Below, piece after piece: positions 10,485 to 24,000 of a stretch of 64,000 nt of DNA. Position numbers and translations under genes: made by a program. Below the pieces are notes generated by a model. That model searched no databases, was not told the origin of the DNA, and saw only the letters and a program-made list of their open reading frames with translations. This stretch comes from Rotaria socialis (Eukaryota; Rotifera; Eurotatoria; Philodinida; Philodinidae): NCBI GenBank assembly GCA_905331475.1, contig CAJNYU010004529.1, positions 62,001-126,000 on the forward strand, read 5' to 3'. Numbering within the stretch: the first letter of the stretch is position 1; each line of letters opens with the position of its first letter.

Positions 10485-12986
10485 ATGTTCCGCAGCATTT
10501 TTCTTTGCTTTATTCTATGTGTGTTCTATCATTCACTACGATCGATCACTGGAATGTCGAATCCATACTCTTTCACGACAGAAGATCGATGGTTAACAAT
10601 GGGCGACGGTGTTCGACTGTCTTGTACGCTTGCAGTACCCATTCCTAAACAGACAGACGAGAAATTTCCGATACTCCTGGAATACAGACCCTATCGAAAA
10701 GATGACAGCTTTTACAATTATATTCAGCCAACTATTCACTATTTGGTACGACGAGGTTTTATCGTGAGTGAGAAACTAATTAAGAACATCATTTGTTTGA
10801 ATTGACGATTCTTAGGTAGCAAATGTAGATATTCGTGGTACAGGTTCATCTGAAGGTGTTCTGATCGAACGTGAATATACATCACAAGAGTTAGATGACG
10901 GTGAGCTTGTGGTTGAGCTACTTGCTCGTGATCCTCGCTCTAATGGTCGTGTTGGAATGCATGGCTTAAGCTGGACAGCGTTTAATTCTCTCATGATGGC
11001 CACATTACGGCATCCACCGGCTCTTCGAGCTATTTTTGCAGCACATGGTTCTGAAGATTTGTACAAGAATGATATTCATTTCATGGATGGTATTCTTCAC
11101 CAGGATGAATACATACTTTCTGTTGACCATGAAAATGCTTTACCCGCCCCGCCCCAGTATATCATGGATGAAAAATGGATAAAGGAGAGATTCACAGCGA
11201 GACCATGGATAGATGTCTATCTTGAACATCAACTTGATGGTGAATTTTGGCAAAAACATTCAATTAAATATGCCTATGAAAATTTCACCTTACCTGCCTA
11301 TCTCCTGGCCGGATTTTACGATGGGTAAGTTTCCTGTTATGATTAGAAAAATTTAATTATTCCACTCACTAAAAATCTAGCTATAAGGATTTTGCAATGA
11401 ATATCTATGAAAATGCTCGTAAAGCATCATCAAAGATCAAAGTAGTGGTCGGGCCATTTGTCCACGCTATGCCTGATGCTTCTCATCGAAATCCAGGTCC
11501 TGGCTATGATGGCAAAGCTGAAATGGTTCGTTGGTTCAATCATTGGCTCAAAGATAACGATGAGACCAATGATATTATGGACGAGCCTGATATTACTCTG
11601 TTCATGAGAACGAGTCTCACTACGGGTGCCTATCGATATGAGTCGGAATGGCCTATTACACGAAGGAAGATACAACGCATGTTTATATCCAGTGGCAAAA
11701 AGCTCATTGAAAAAATAGGAGAAGATACGGCGGCTATGAGTGACATAGATACTCTCGAATATCGTCCATGGGTAGGTTTTGAAGGTGGAGAATGGTGGGG
11801 TTCTGCAACAATTGATCAACGTCCATTTGACGAATACTGTCTTGTTTACGATAGTGACCTAGTTGATAACACGATTGAAATAGCTGGCTATGTTGACGTA
11901 TCACTTCAGGTAAACAATGATTTTATTATTCAGACATAACCTAAGACAAAAAAAAACAAGGAAATCTTTGCTAAATGAAACATTGAATGCTGTACGCCCA
12001 AAACGTGTGTTTACAGAAGTCATTTCTTGTTAAACTTAAATCTATCAAATCGCATGACGAAAATGTGTTGCTTTTTGACTTCATGATAGGGCTCATATTT
12101 TGAATACTTATAAAATCTCATTAATCTATTGTTCATATAACTACAGGTCAGTGCTACTGCCCCTCTGGCTCACTGGTTTGTACGTCTTGAAGACGTCGAT
12201 ATTGATGGCCAAGTGTGGTTTGTGACGGGTGCTGCTCTTAATGGAGCTCAACGAACAATACCTTCGACTTTTCTCGAACCAAATCACCCATACACTATCA
12301 AACTGCAGCTTCATTTTACCACATGGACATTCTTTCCTGGACATCGTATTCGTGTTGCTATTTCCAATGCAATGTATCCTGCTTTCTGGCCATCTCCGTT
12401 TTCTATGAACACCTCGCTTTATCTGGATCCTCTGACTACATTCATTGATTTGCCAACAATTCCTGGTTTGCTGCCAATATCAGCACCACCACCACCACCA
12501 TTCACACAAAAACAGATCGAACCCGAATATATCTTTTCAGAAGCATTCTCAGGTGGCCGACCATCAAAAGCTGAAAAGTTTGATATAGTGTCTCACAGAA
12601 CACTCATATACGAACAGCTTTCATATGAACTTCTACCAAATGGCTGTTTTATATCGGCTCTTATGGCAGAAAACTTTACAGTTTCACGTACAGATCCAGC
12701 TGACCAAAAATGGACGACACATGCAAGACAAGTCTATGTATTTGATGTTAATGGGTATCTATCAATTGATGACATACCAATTAAAGATGAAGATGAATCA
12801 GTCTATCCGAATCTTGATCTGTCAGCTAGACGACATTTTGAATTGCGAACAGATTTGACTTTTTACTCAGATCGAGACTACTTTTATGTAAATCTGAAAC
12901 GTCAGCTGTTCCATCCAGATGGTACAGCTAATTCATCCACCATCACATTTGAATTCAACGGGAAACATAAAAGACAATTTCAATAA
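10485..12986 (+). CDS. S15-family hydrolase, CocE/NonD type (X-Pro dipeptidyl-peptidase-like), secreted
   Basis: Four exons join in frame: 10485-10763, 10816-11324, 11381-11909 and 12147-12986, all GT-AG, giving about 718 residues. The protein opens with a signal peptide (MFRSIFLCFILCVFYHSL). The alpha/beta-hydrolase domain carries the three catalytic residues in S15 context: Ser145 in GMHGLSW, Asp262 in AGFYDGY and His291 in VGPFVHA. MGDGVRLSCTLAVPIP and VANVDIRGTGSSEG are also typical of the family. The second half is the beta-rich PepX_C-like domain (LHFTTWTFFPGHRIRVAIS). The family cleaves acyl or Xaa-Pro bonds; the substrate here is unknown. It is mainly bacterial and fungal, so its presence in an animal suggests horizontal transfer; the introns argue for long residence. 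All splice phases agree and no lesions are seen. Confidence 0.9.
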
Positions 12987-14980
12987 AATTATGTATTTTA
13001 TTTTTTCATTGATATTACAAGAATCAATTGTTCAGTGACGTGGACTACTACGAATGATACGTCAAATCAAAGCAAATTGATCCAGAGTATCATTACCATT
13101 GATAGATATCATCGAAAAATCTTATCCATACGAACAAGAGTTCAAGCAGTAGCAGATTGTTAAAATCAGAGAGATTAAGAGAGTCTCTTCATTCGATGGA
13201 GAAAAATGCATACCAATACAACTCGCATTCATTTGAAAGTTCTGCTGAACAAAGTTCGGAAGATAGAATTTACATCTTCATATCGCCGTATAGACGATTA
13301 TAATGTTTTGTATTAATTTGTAAAGTAGTAGATCCGATCAATGTCACCATGGGATTGTCATTATTGATCTTGATCGATCGTGTCAAATTGTAACTTACAA
13401 TAAGGTCCCGCTATCTTTTCACTGTTTTCAATGAAGTTAGCATCGATAATTCACTTTAATTTTACTTTTCAGTTCGTATTTGTGCGCTGAGAATCTTGGA
13501 GAGACTAACCATTTTGTATCGTATCTGAGCCTTGAGTAATTGTTTCAGAATTATCAATCCATGTACGGTTACTTGAATCTAGCATTCTTAATCGAAATGA
13601 ACTTCTAACACGCCTACTTTGTATATGGGGCGAGTACAACACAGGATAATGCAATGCATGATCAACCAGATTAAGGTCTAGTTGTAGCACAAGAAAGTAT
13701 GTAATATACGTGGAGATTTGAGGTGCTGCCAATATCGGTATTGAATTGTCATTACTGTTGCTGTAGGCTCTGTGGATGTCAAATCGATTACTTAACATAT
13801 CAGCTCGCATAGATACGAAACATAGGCGAATAGATAAATTGGCTATTCTAGAGTCATCTGTTTATGGTACTCAACAAATAAGTCTCATGTTCGGCATTTT
13901 AAGTAAATTCTTCAAAGTAGGCTTATCTTATGTTAGTCGTATCAATGAAGAAAAATAGCATCGGGCTCAAGTATTATTTGTCATGTGATATATGTAATTG
14001 CCTTAGATCAGAAATATTTTTGCAGGTAGCCTAAAAGTATTGTTTGAATTTCCTCGCAGCTAGCTTGCTCACTATTTCCACACACCATTAGATTGTTTTT
14101 AATTGTGAATTTGAATATATTCTAGTTCTTTGTCAATGTCTGCAATTTTTACTCAAACACGGTGAGGGCTTTTTTCATGAATAATAGAGCCGATGTCTTG
14201 TCTGAGTAAACATAATCTATTATCTTCATCTTTCTGACAGGTATGTCCTATTGTTTATCTCTCAATTGATCGCAGCTATTGAATTCTTGCTCAATTTCAA
14301 ATTGCTGTTATTCAAAAGTATATATGAAAGCATGCGTGTTTCAAATGATATACATTTACAGTTCAATGTCGTTCAATTCCATCTCAATTGTGCGTATGAG
14401 ATTGATGGATTAAGCAAATATAAAGAGCAATCGCATTATCGATTAAATTTGGGTAATTCCTCATTAATCACGAGAAGCTCTAACGTTTTTAATAATCGAA
14501 AGTCATTGAATATGTGAGTTGGAAGACATAATACCTTTAAAAATCATTAGAAAATTCTCTTTTATTTTATTTTTTTGATTTGCATGTTTATTAGTGCGTA
14601 CGAATTAAGGATTACTATTTTTTCACATACACTTTTGAAGCTCTATAAAATACTGCTTTTACAGAGGACTGGATTTATGAGTAATAACATACTTTAGTCA
14701 AACACATTAGAGTCGAGAGCATCCATAATTTCTCTTCCCGGCAAAAAAACTTTTTTGCGGTACTTTCTTGCGATAACAGCCCTCATATGAATCTACCCTA
14801 ATCGAATAGAAACTATTGTGACGACTCAAAATGTGCGAGCTTTTATTGAAGCCATCTAATTTTTTTAATGACAAAATAATGCTTTTTGTGGCAGACTAAT
14901 GCAATTTCACTGTTATTATGAAGTTTAAACATCGGGAGAAAAAAGTAGTCTAACGAAATCAGGTTTTCTTTTGAGTGCTT
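12987..14980. other. Intergenic, weak open frames only
   Basis: A minus-strand frame of 101 residues (13505-13810) and a plus-strand frame of 88 residues (14251-14517, followed by a possible donor AATAT|GTGAGT) are present. Neither resembles a family I know. They could be exons of unrecognised genes, but I see no supporting splice partners. Confidence 0.35.
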
Positions 14981-14981
14981 C

Positions 14982-16649
14982 CGATGGAAAAATATTCCTT
15001 ATAACGAACGTGAAAGAACACGTTTTCGAAAAAATTGAACGTATTTTATCGACTAAAAACGCGTTCTAAGAACAAATTGACGCGTTCAGATGCGTTCCTC
15101 AAAATTGTGAACGCGTTCGAACGCATCCTTTTTGGTAAGCAACGCGTTTTTATTATATTGAACGCGTTAATAGTGGAGGCGTCTTTTATTGTACGAACGC
15201 TTTCAACTTATATGCGTTTGAACTTGTTCGCGAGTAATTCATTCTTATAGTGAGACAACCCGTTTCTCCAAAAACGCTTGAAAACGTATACTGAAGAACT
15301 AGTTCGGCAACTTTCAGAACGCGTTCTTTTATGTAGTGAAAAGTACTCATTTTAACTTAATGGAATTCATTATTTGAAATATATCGAAATACATGTAACG
15401 AAAGTGCTATGCCAATTAAGAAATATGTGTCAACATGAATAAATTTCTTTCTGTTGCAATGCACTGAAAGGTAATGTCTTGTTAGGCAAAGTGATCATCT
15501 ATCTAGAGTTTCGTAATAAATGATTTTCCTTTTTCCTAAGCTAATTTTTTTATCAAACAAATTCGCTAATCTCATGCTTTTTTAATGTACATTCTCAAAT
15601 CGTAAATCCTTTCTTTTATTTGCAAAATAGTAATCGGAAAGGTTTCAATTGATTTTAAACATTTAACAGAAATTTTGCAAAAGTTATACTAGCGTCTGTC
15701 TCAAATGTATTCATCATATTTTTATTTGCCATCGAACGCATCACTTAGTTTTGCTCATAATAAAAATCAGAATTGTCCATCGATTTCTAATTAATTTCTA
15801 TTAAATTTAGCATTTATCGATTTAAATTTATAATGAATTTAACTTTTTAACATTAACAAAAATGTTATATTTACTCAAATCGATTGTACAATGTGAATTC
15901 AATTTAAACCAATTTAATTAGACTTAAATTCGATAAAAGCCACAGTAAATGAACTTACACCGCATAAGAAATATTTAAGTCTAATTACATGAATTTTAAT
16001 TGAATTTGAACAGCTTTGCATTGCATTTTTATTAATAGAAGCTAGATTAGAAAACTTTTATTAAATGTCAAAAATTAGTAAAAAGTTAAATTTTCAATAT
16101 TTTATTTTAAAAAAAGTAATGTTCTTTAAATTTATTTTAGAATTTATTAATTTTTTTTGTAAACATAATTCGATCAATCTTAAGTATAATTTTCGTTAAG
16201 TCAGAATAACTTTTGGTTAATACAAATAGAAAAGTTAGCACTTCAAACATACGTAAGCATAGTTCATTCGGCTATTCACTACTTCGAAACTACAAGTTTA
16301 TCTGGTCGAATCCACTCTACGGTAGTAAAAACAAAACGGATTAGAACGCGTTCAGTGCGAAAGCAAGTATTCGAATAGAGGAACCAGCAGTCTGAGAACT
16401 TATACGAATAGCAAAGGAACATGTTCAAGAGCATTACAGAGTTGAAAATGCAATAAATAAATAATTTCTTTTTTTCTAAATAAAAACGTGTTCCTATGAA
16501 CGATCAGAACGCGTTCCTTCTATTTAAAAGAACGTGTTTTTCATTACACAAACGCATCTGAAAAGGTCGAAAAGAGCGTCTTCACAACGCAGTCTTTTAT
16601 GTCGACAACGCGTTCTTGTCCGTTCTTTTTTTGAATTTTTTTTTCATGG
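14982..16649. mobile_element. Foldback-like element with ACGCGT-palindrome arrays at both ends
   Basis: Both ends are studded with ACGCGT, usually as GAACGCGTTC or a close variant. At least six cores lie in 15058-15325, and further cores lie near 16345, 16510 and 16605. The AT-rich core (about 15575-16340) has no coding capacity. The extreme ends look like imperfect inverted repeats (GATGGAAAAATATTCC near 14984; GAATTTTTTTTTCATGG near 16649). A second copy of the core and right end occurs at 61162-62331, proving it is a dispersed repeat. Exact boundaries and target duplication are uncertain. Confidence 0.7.
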
Positions 16650-16654
16650 GTTTT

Positions 16655-16965
16655 ATTTATTGAAAAATAAGTCATTTTGTGAAACACAATCTAAAAGGAG
16701 TGCTGAATTATATAGGGTAGAAGTTTGAAGCCCCCCCCCCCCCCCCCCCCACAGACCGTTAAGGAGAAATTAATTAATTAATTAATTCTTTTCTCTATAA
16801 CGGTCTGTGATGGTTTCAAGAGACTCCATGCATCATTATACAGGCCGTAACAGAGAAGCTCCGCAAACCATCACTGACCTTGATTGGCGGATTCCAGAAA
16901 AGGACTTTCATCATGTTTCACATTTTAATCCCACAGGGATTGCGCTAACAGCTTTGTTTTATATA
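16655..16965 (-). repeat. Dispersed repeat, copy A (with a poly-C run)
   Basis: In reverse complement this matches 26584-27245 over its flanks: AGCTGTTAGCGCAATCCC at one end, GGAGTCTCT and CAGACCGT in the middle, TTAATTAATTAATT, a homopolymer C/G run, and ACTCCTTT...GTGTTTCACAAA at the other end. It is a non-coding dispersed element present at least twice in the window in opposite orientation. Here the central CAGACCGT segment is short, not expanded. Confidence 0.75.
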
Positions 16966-18000
16966 CAACGAAGAGCAGTCATTTTGTAAAATTAGTTTTT
17001 TGATTTTTCGCAGACATCTGTAAGTACCATTTGTATACTAGGATATCTCTAATTTTAGTGCTCTCAAAAGTCGAAAAAGATTGACTCGATTCTTATTCTA
17101 TTTTCATGTTTTCAGTACATTTTTTGCGCGATTAATACTCAATTAAAACTCAAACGGAAAAGATTAAACTAGAAAGATGACTAACAGTACTTAGAAGTAT
17201 ACTTAGTGAAAGTTATTCGATAGACTAGACTCAGCTTTATGTGGAACTGAAATAATCTTCTTCTCTTGCTCTTTTACTTGGCTAAAAGTGGTTCATAGTT
17301 CACATTTTGAAAAATTCACATCCAGATGGCTATAAATTCCAGATATTTTTGGGAAATGTCCCACCCCGAAATCTTCGTGCTTGTAGTTATTAAATTCAAA
17401 AACGGTGGGGATATTGATGTCTTAGAATTGGAATAAACAAAGATTTGGTGTGGACTTCTATTATAAGGAGTAAGGCAATACATAGCGACGTCCCTTAGAA
17501 TGAAAACAAAGTTATTTCTAAACATTTTAGCAGGTTAAAAAGCACTTAAAAGAAAATTTTCATATGGGTTGCATTCCCTTAGTCAAATTTTACGTAATTG
17601 AGTGCGCTTGGATCCATATCGACACCAAAGCCTACGAAGTCAGAGAACTAGAATAGTAGTACTCTATTGAGCTTCAATAGATACAATATAATCTTAAACG
17701 TTACGACTGAATATCAACGGTGCTTCCGTTTCTGATATTCACATTTTCCGACTCCGCGTAGGCTACAACTGCGAATTGAAAACCAAGAGCAGTTCAAATC
17801 ATCAATGACTCAACGCAAGCGAATGCAATTTTCGTGACATATAACAATTTTTTTTGTAGTAGTTTAATATGTGCATCGCATATTATATGAGTTTATTCGA
17901 AAAATATAATTAAAATAATTAAATACATGAAAGCGAATGAAGGTGAAAGAAAGTGCAAAGTTTTTCAAAATAGTCAATGTTTTTAGCTAGATATGCAGTT
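16966..18000. other. Intergenic, no gene recognised
   Basis: No supportable gene. The segment next to 18000 would be the 3' UTR of the minus-strand LamG gene. Confidence 0.4.
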
Positions 18001-21000
18001 TCAAGGATTGGCCAATGCATAGATATCACTGGAGCTTAGTTCTCTTGAATAGACTCTCAATTCATCAATTGCTCCATAAAATTGGCCTAGACTGATGCTG
18101 CCTTGTGCACAAGAGTAAAACCATGAAAAGTCAGCAGCTATTGTGATTGAATTGGGTAAGCCCGAAGATGAATAAGAGAAACCTCCTGTTGCACCAATCA
18201 GTGCTCCATTAACCCACAAGCGCACGCCATTTGTGGAGCTGTAAGAACTTACTATATGGGTCCAAACGTTTACTTGAAGAATAGGACCAGTTACTACCAT
18301 TGCTCCGATGCTAGACCAGCCTTGACTAATTATATTACCCAATGAATTCAAGCCAACAAAGGGGACACACCAACCCGCCGCGTTTGCACTAAAAATAGAA
18401 AAAGATTCAAACCAATACTTAGCATATTAATGCTTTATGGTCCTACTATGATGACATGTATAAAAGCATACCACCACCAGATGTTTTCAAAATCCAAAAT
18501 GCTAAAGAATAGGATCTGTATGATGAACCGATCAGTGTAAAGCCCGATGCCTGAAAGTAGGACCCGGCTGCATTAAATCGAAGAGCTTGATTAACACGTC
18601 CAGTTATTGATGATACACTGCCTCCTGCTGTCTGCAATAGACAAACCGGTACAATTCTATTCAATGGATTTACTATTGACTTACTCCATTGATCCCATTG
18701 GGTCCTGAGTCTATGTAGGTTAATCCAGTGTCAAACGAGTAATATGCTACCAATGTAGCATCGCTCAAGACTTCTGTTGAATTTTTGGCTCGGGAAACAT
18801 AAGATACTTGATCAATTAAACCATTCCAGAAACTCGAGGGTGTTGCTGCACCGGTATTATTGATAGCTCCAATAGTGATAGCGCCGCGAGAAGCCAAGAA
18901 TGGGCCAGCGCCTGTTCTCGAACATTCAATCACACCATTCATATAGATATATTGAGCCTGGTTTGTATAATCATAGATAAACGCGAAATGGTGCCATAGA
19001 GTGTTCAAAAATGGTGTAATCTCATTTCTGCAGTTTTTGTTTTGTTACAGTTCTCTTATCTCTTTGTACTTATCTATCAAGGTTCTTTGATACATAGAGG
19101 AGTGATGCCAAATTTTGATAGGGAAATTATTTCCCATACTCAGAATTGTACAATATTTTCATGAATCGAAATGATTATCTTGAGAGGTTCAATTAGATTT
19201 TGTTTTATTGAATATTTAATTCGTTTTAATACTAGGTTGAGAACATATATTTGAAAAAAAGTAGAATTGCAAATATATGTTTGAAAGTATCGAAATTCTT
19301 CGAGAATATTCTTGAAATAGAGTATTTTTCAATTCGTCTGTTTCAAGAAAAACTTATTTTTAGATGCATATAAGTTGTACAATTAAAATGAAATTACCTA
19401 AGAACTCTAACAATTAGCAACACAAAACAATACTAATCGCAAAGTAATGTCTTTGTTGTTGTGTTGATATGTGAAATGTGAATATTAGTAAATCTTTGCT
19501 ATAGAACTGTCATTAATTGTAATAGTCTAAATAAGTCACTGATTCTATCAACTTGTGCTGCATAACTTAGCACAGTTTATCTTTTAGCCTGTTTCTCGCA
19601 TGAGCTTTTTAATTCTTTATTATCAATTATCTTCTCCCTCATACTGAATGAGGAAATTATTGAACAGATCTCCATTGGCCTGCTGGAACAACTGTTGAAC
19701 CAATGCAATCATTTCCATAGAAAGCAAAATACGGTTTACTGGAACGCGTCATTAAGTACAAACATAAGCTATAACTAGGGTTCTGACACATTCCCAGCAT
19801 CAAGCCATCAGTAGTACCTGGAACAAAATAAAAGCAGTGAAACAATGAAATACTTCTATTGCATTTACTTAAAGTTGTCGGATTGACCCATAATTCCCAA
19901 GTGAAACTTGTGTATGTCATATTTTTATATGCAGCAACTAGTACATATTGCGAACTAGCGCTACTAACCGAGAGAGCCGACCCATAGCCAGTGTATCCAG
20001 GCGAAGAGAAAGTGGGACTATTCATGCCCACACCATTGTAGTTATTATATAAGTCATTATAATTCGAATCAAACGACCAAAACATGTAACTGAGTGGTAC
20101 AGCGGCTATTAAAAGAAAAGTGTATACAAGCTTGGTTTGAAATGATAAGTGAACCTACTGGTGGTTGTAGTAGTAGTAGTCGTCGCTAGAATACAGGATA
20201 AACCATACCATTATTGATTATGTTTTTAGAAAAGTAGAAACACAGATTTATAAAGCCTCAGTGAAATTTCTAATTATCCAAGACTTCACTACTGGCAAAT
20301 TCTATTCTGATGATATGTACTCTAAACTGTCATACATAGAAATATCCTTAACGCAAATCAGTGCACAGCTTGCACTAAGTAGAATAACATTCAGATTATC
20401 TGTGTACTTTGGTCTATGAAGCGGACTATTCTGAGAAGAAAATATTACTGCTACTATGAAGATCGATTAAATAGCCTTCTAAGTTATCACCTGGTGAGAG
20501 TTATCCTATTGTTCAATTGAAACCAGAAAAATATCATCGAATTAAAAAATAGAGAAAACCGGCGATTGAGAATATGAGCCACTATAGATATTGAAAAAGA
20601 GAAGAGTTTACAAGATCTCACAATTATCAGTATATTTATGATATTTTCTTTGATAATGTATACTTCTAATCGACTGTGATAAGAATTTTACTTTCTTTGA
20701 GCAGAAATAACTTAATCTATTATTTTCGCAGCTATTCACGATGTATGCTGTGCTTAATACATTGTCACATCTATTCTGAGATGTTAGTAGAACCTACAAG
20801 TAGTTGTTGTCGTAGTGGTTGTCGTAGTACTCGTTGTGCTAGTGGTTGTCGTTGTTGTCTTTGTAGTTGTAGTTGTTGTCGTTGTAGCAGTTGTCGTTGT
20901 AGTTGTTGTTGTTTTCGTTGTTGTTGTCGTCGTCGTTGTTGTTGTCGTAGTTGTTGTAGTCGTTGTCGTTGTAGTAGCAGTCGTCGCTGTTGTTGATGTT

Positions 21001-24000
21001 GTTGTAGTTACAGTTGCTAAATACAAAAGATAAGAAAAGATAATGGTGACATTAATATTAGCTGAATTTTCTAGGAAAGGAATCGAAAAAAAATCGTAAA
21101 CCATAATATTATAGTCTAAAAAAATTGGATATTTGTTACTATCGAAAACTCTTTTAGGGTTTCCGAGCAATTTAAAAACCCTTTTCTAGGTTTCCGATAA
21201 TAACAAATATCCAATCCTTTCTAGAGTCTAGGTAATCAAGGCCATGATACTAAAAAAAATCACGTAGATTAAGTCATTAGCGTTGCATAATGACTTACGA
21301 CAAATACAGATTAAGTCTGTTTTTGTGGTCTTTTTTCTACTTTAGATCAACATGCATGTTATGCGTGAGCTTCGTAGTAAGTTATATAGAACCGTACTAA
21401 ACGAATATTTTATAAAGTACGGTTCGTAACAAATATTCAAGTTTATAGTGAAAAAACTAACCCACCAGCATGTCCTTATACATTGCCCAGGACAAAGGGA
21501 TTGCCAAGATGTCTATTACGATCTTTAGGTGTTGCTATGTAACTGGCTTTGACGATCGCACTTAGATAGATAATAAAAAGTTCCTAATATGTATTTTTCT
21601 TTGAAGAGAAAATGTAGATATTATGATAAAAAAATTTCAAAGTTTCAGAATAATTCTCTCACTTTCTGCAAAATAAAAGTAAAAAATCGACATGCCAAAA
21701 TGATGTGGTAGCTTGTCGGACAATGGTAGAACATCATAATCGAAAAAAAGCTGAGAAAACTGAATAATTTAAAAATCAGCAAGTTCTGGAATAGTCTCAA
21801 GAAAGGCTTTTTTCACTCTGTTATGCATATGGTCCATTTGTTGGATGTCACTTCACTTAAGTATTTTTCATGTTTGTATCATAGTAAACTTCTAATCTTT
21901 CCATAAGTAAAGCTATTGTATCAAATGACTAATTTATGACTATAGTAGCTGTTAGCGGATATGATTCACCTTCAATCCTACCTCTCGATGTCTTTACATA
22001 TCTCTCCCTTGTTATGCCCATATTGTCATTGTTTTCTCTACCTCTCTTCTGTTCTCTCTTCTCTTCTTCTTTACGGTGGTATATATATATATATGTACAT
22101 GTGATTAAGAAAAGAGAGAGAAGAGAATAAAATAAACGTAAAGCTCGGACACGACGAGTTAACAGTAGCTAATCTGACTCTCGCTTATAATCTGACTAAT
22201 GTTCACAGAGCTATCATTAAATACTACATAGAATCAATGATATTTCACATTTTCATTTGCCATCGAGTATGTTGAAGGCTTTCTGTTTTTAAATTGCTTG
22301 TACGAGAAGACAACCAATGTAACGCAGCATCTTTTGGACTAAAGCAGGAAACTCATACACACATATATATATATAGTCCTTAGATTTACTAAGCTAATAG
22401 GAAACAGCTGAAGTAAACAATTTACTTTATTATCTAAAGCCTATAACTAGAGCATAACTTATTCTCTCATAAATGCAAGACAGGGTTACTTGTTTGGTGA
22501 CGTCTCTATCGGTGACATAAATTAGTTGCTGTAGTCTGTAATGCTGGCCCAGTCTAATTGCCAGTGTCTACGATTGTATAATAGATCTCGCTTTTTCGTA
22601 TAGTCTTTAATGAAGGACTAGAAAAGGGCCACAAAAGGGGCTTTTAAATTAACACATAACTATGTGTTGCTTGTGACAAAAGAGTGCATAAACTGACACA
22701 TTGAAAAGCACTTTTTCAGATATATGAATTTTGGAACCATCAATAAGTCATTGAAACTTTGTGACTTATTGCTGACAATATTCAATTATCAAATTAAGTA
22801 TTAGGTTGGCCAAATAGTTCTGCAACACTTGCGAAAAAGTTGATTTTTATGCATATCTTTGTAGCTTTCTTCTGCGCTCTATGCAGTTTTTTCCTTCTTT
22901 TATGTTTATCTTGTTCCGGTTGTTGCTTTATGCTCAAAGTTTCAGATGACATTGGAGAAAATACAGCTTCGGGTGTTGATACTCTATTGCTGGAAGCGAC
23001 GAGTTTCGACCAGAGATGCTGCAAAAAAGATTTGTGACGCTGAAGGCGAAGGAACTGCCCACTACACAACTGTTTCACGATGGTACAAACGATTCGATTC
23101 CGGTGACCTTAACCTCGAAGATCAACCTCGTTCCGGCCGGCCATCAACGTTGGACAATGCAGATCTGCAGGCAGCCTTGGAAGATGAACCTTCATCGAGC
23201 AGCCGTGAATTGGCTTCGATTCTTGGTGCTTCGTCCCATCAAACTGTGCTGAATCTTCTGCATTAAATGGATTTTGTACACAAGAAACCTCGCCAGGATC
23301 CATACGAGTTGACCGAAGCGCAAGCCAAGCATCATGTTGAAGTCTGCCGTCAATTGTTGGAAAACCCATTGGATGATAGGTTTTCAAAGCCTATTGTAAC
23401 TTCGGATGAAAAATGGGTCTACTTAGTCAATCACAACCGACAAAAACGGTGGGTTCCGCGAGGTCAAAATCCGCCATCAGTTCCACGTCAAAATCGTTTT
23501 GGCAAGAAGTTGATGATTTGCGTATGGTGGAACTTTGAGGCTGTGCTTCACTTAGAACTGGTCCCGGATGGCCGTGTCGTGAATGCTGAGCTCTACTGCC
23601 AACAACTGGACTGTGTCTATGACAAGCTGATGGAGAAGTATCCGACCTTCGTTCGCCGCAAACACGCTTTGTTCCAGCAAGACAACGCTAAACCCCACAT
23701 CGCCAATAAAACAATGGAGAAATTTGACGAGCTAAAACAAATCGAGGTCTTCCCACACTCTGCCTACAGTCTCGATGCTGCGCCATCCGATTGCGGCCTC
23801 TTTCGATCAATAGAGCACTTCTTCCGTGGCCGCCGATTCGAGTCATTTGATCAAGTTGAGGAAGCGTGCCAGGAGTTTTTCGATTCTAAGCCCTCACAAT
23901 GGTACTTCAGTCAAATCCGAATGCTTGCAGATCGGTGGCAAAAGATTGTCGAAAACGATGGACTTTATTTTGAAGAGTAGCTATTGTTGTTTTTGAAAAC

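Noticed and set aside
20676..21033. Open frames of Cys/Arg/Ser or Val repeats on the plus strand
   Set aside because: They are antisense shadows of the Thr-rich stalk exon (ACA/ACT/ACG codons) of the minus-strand LamG gene.
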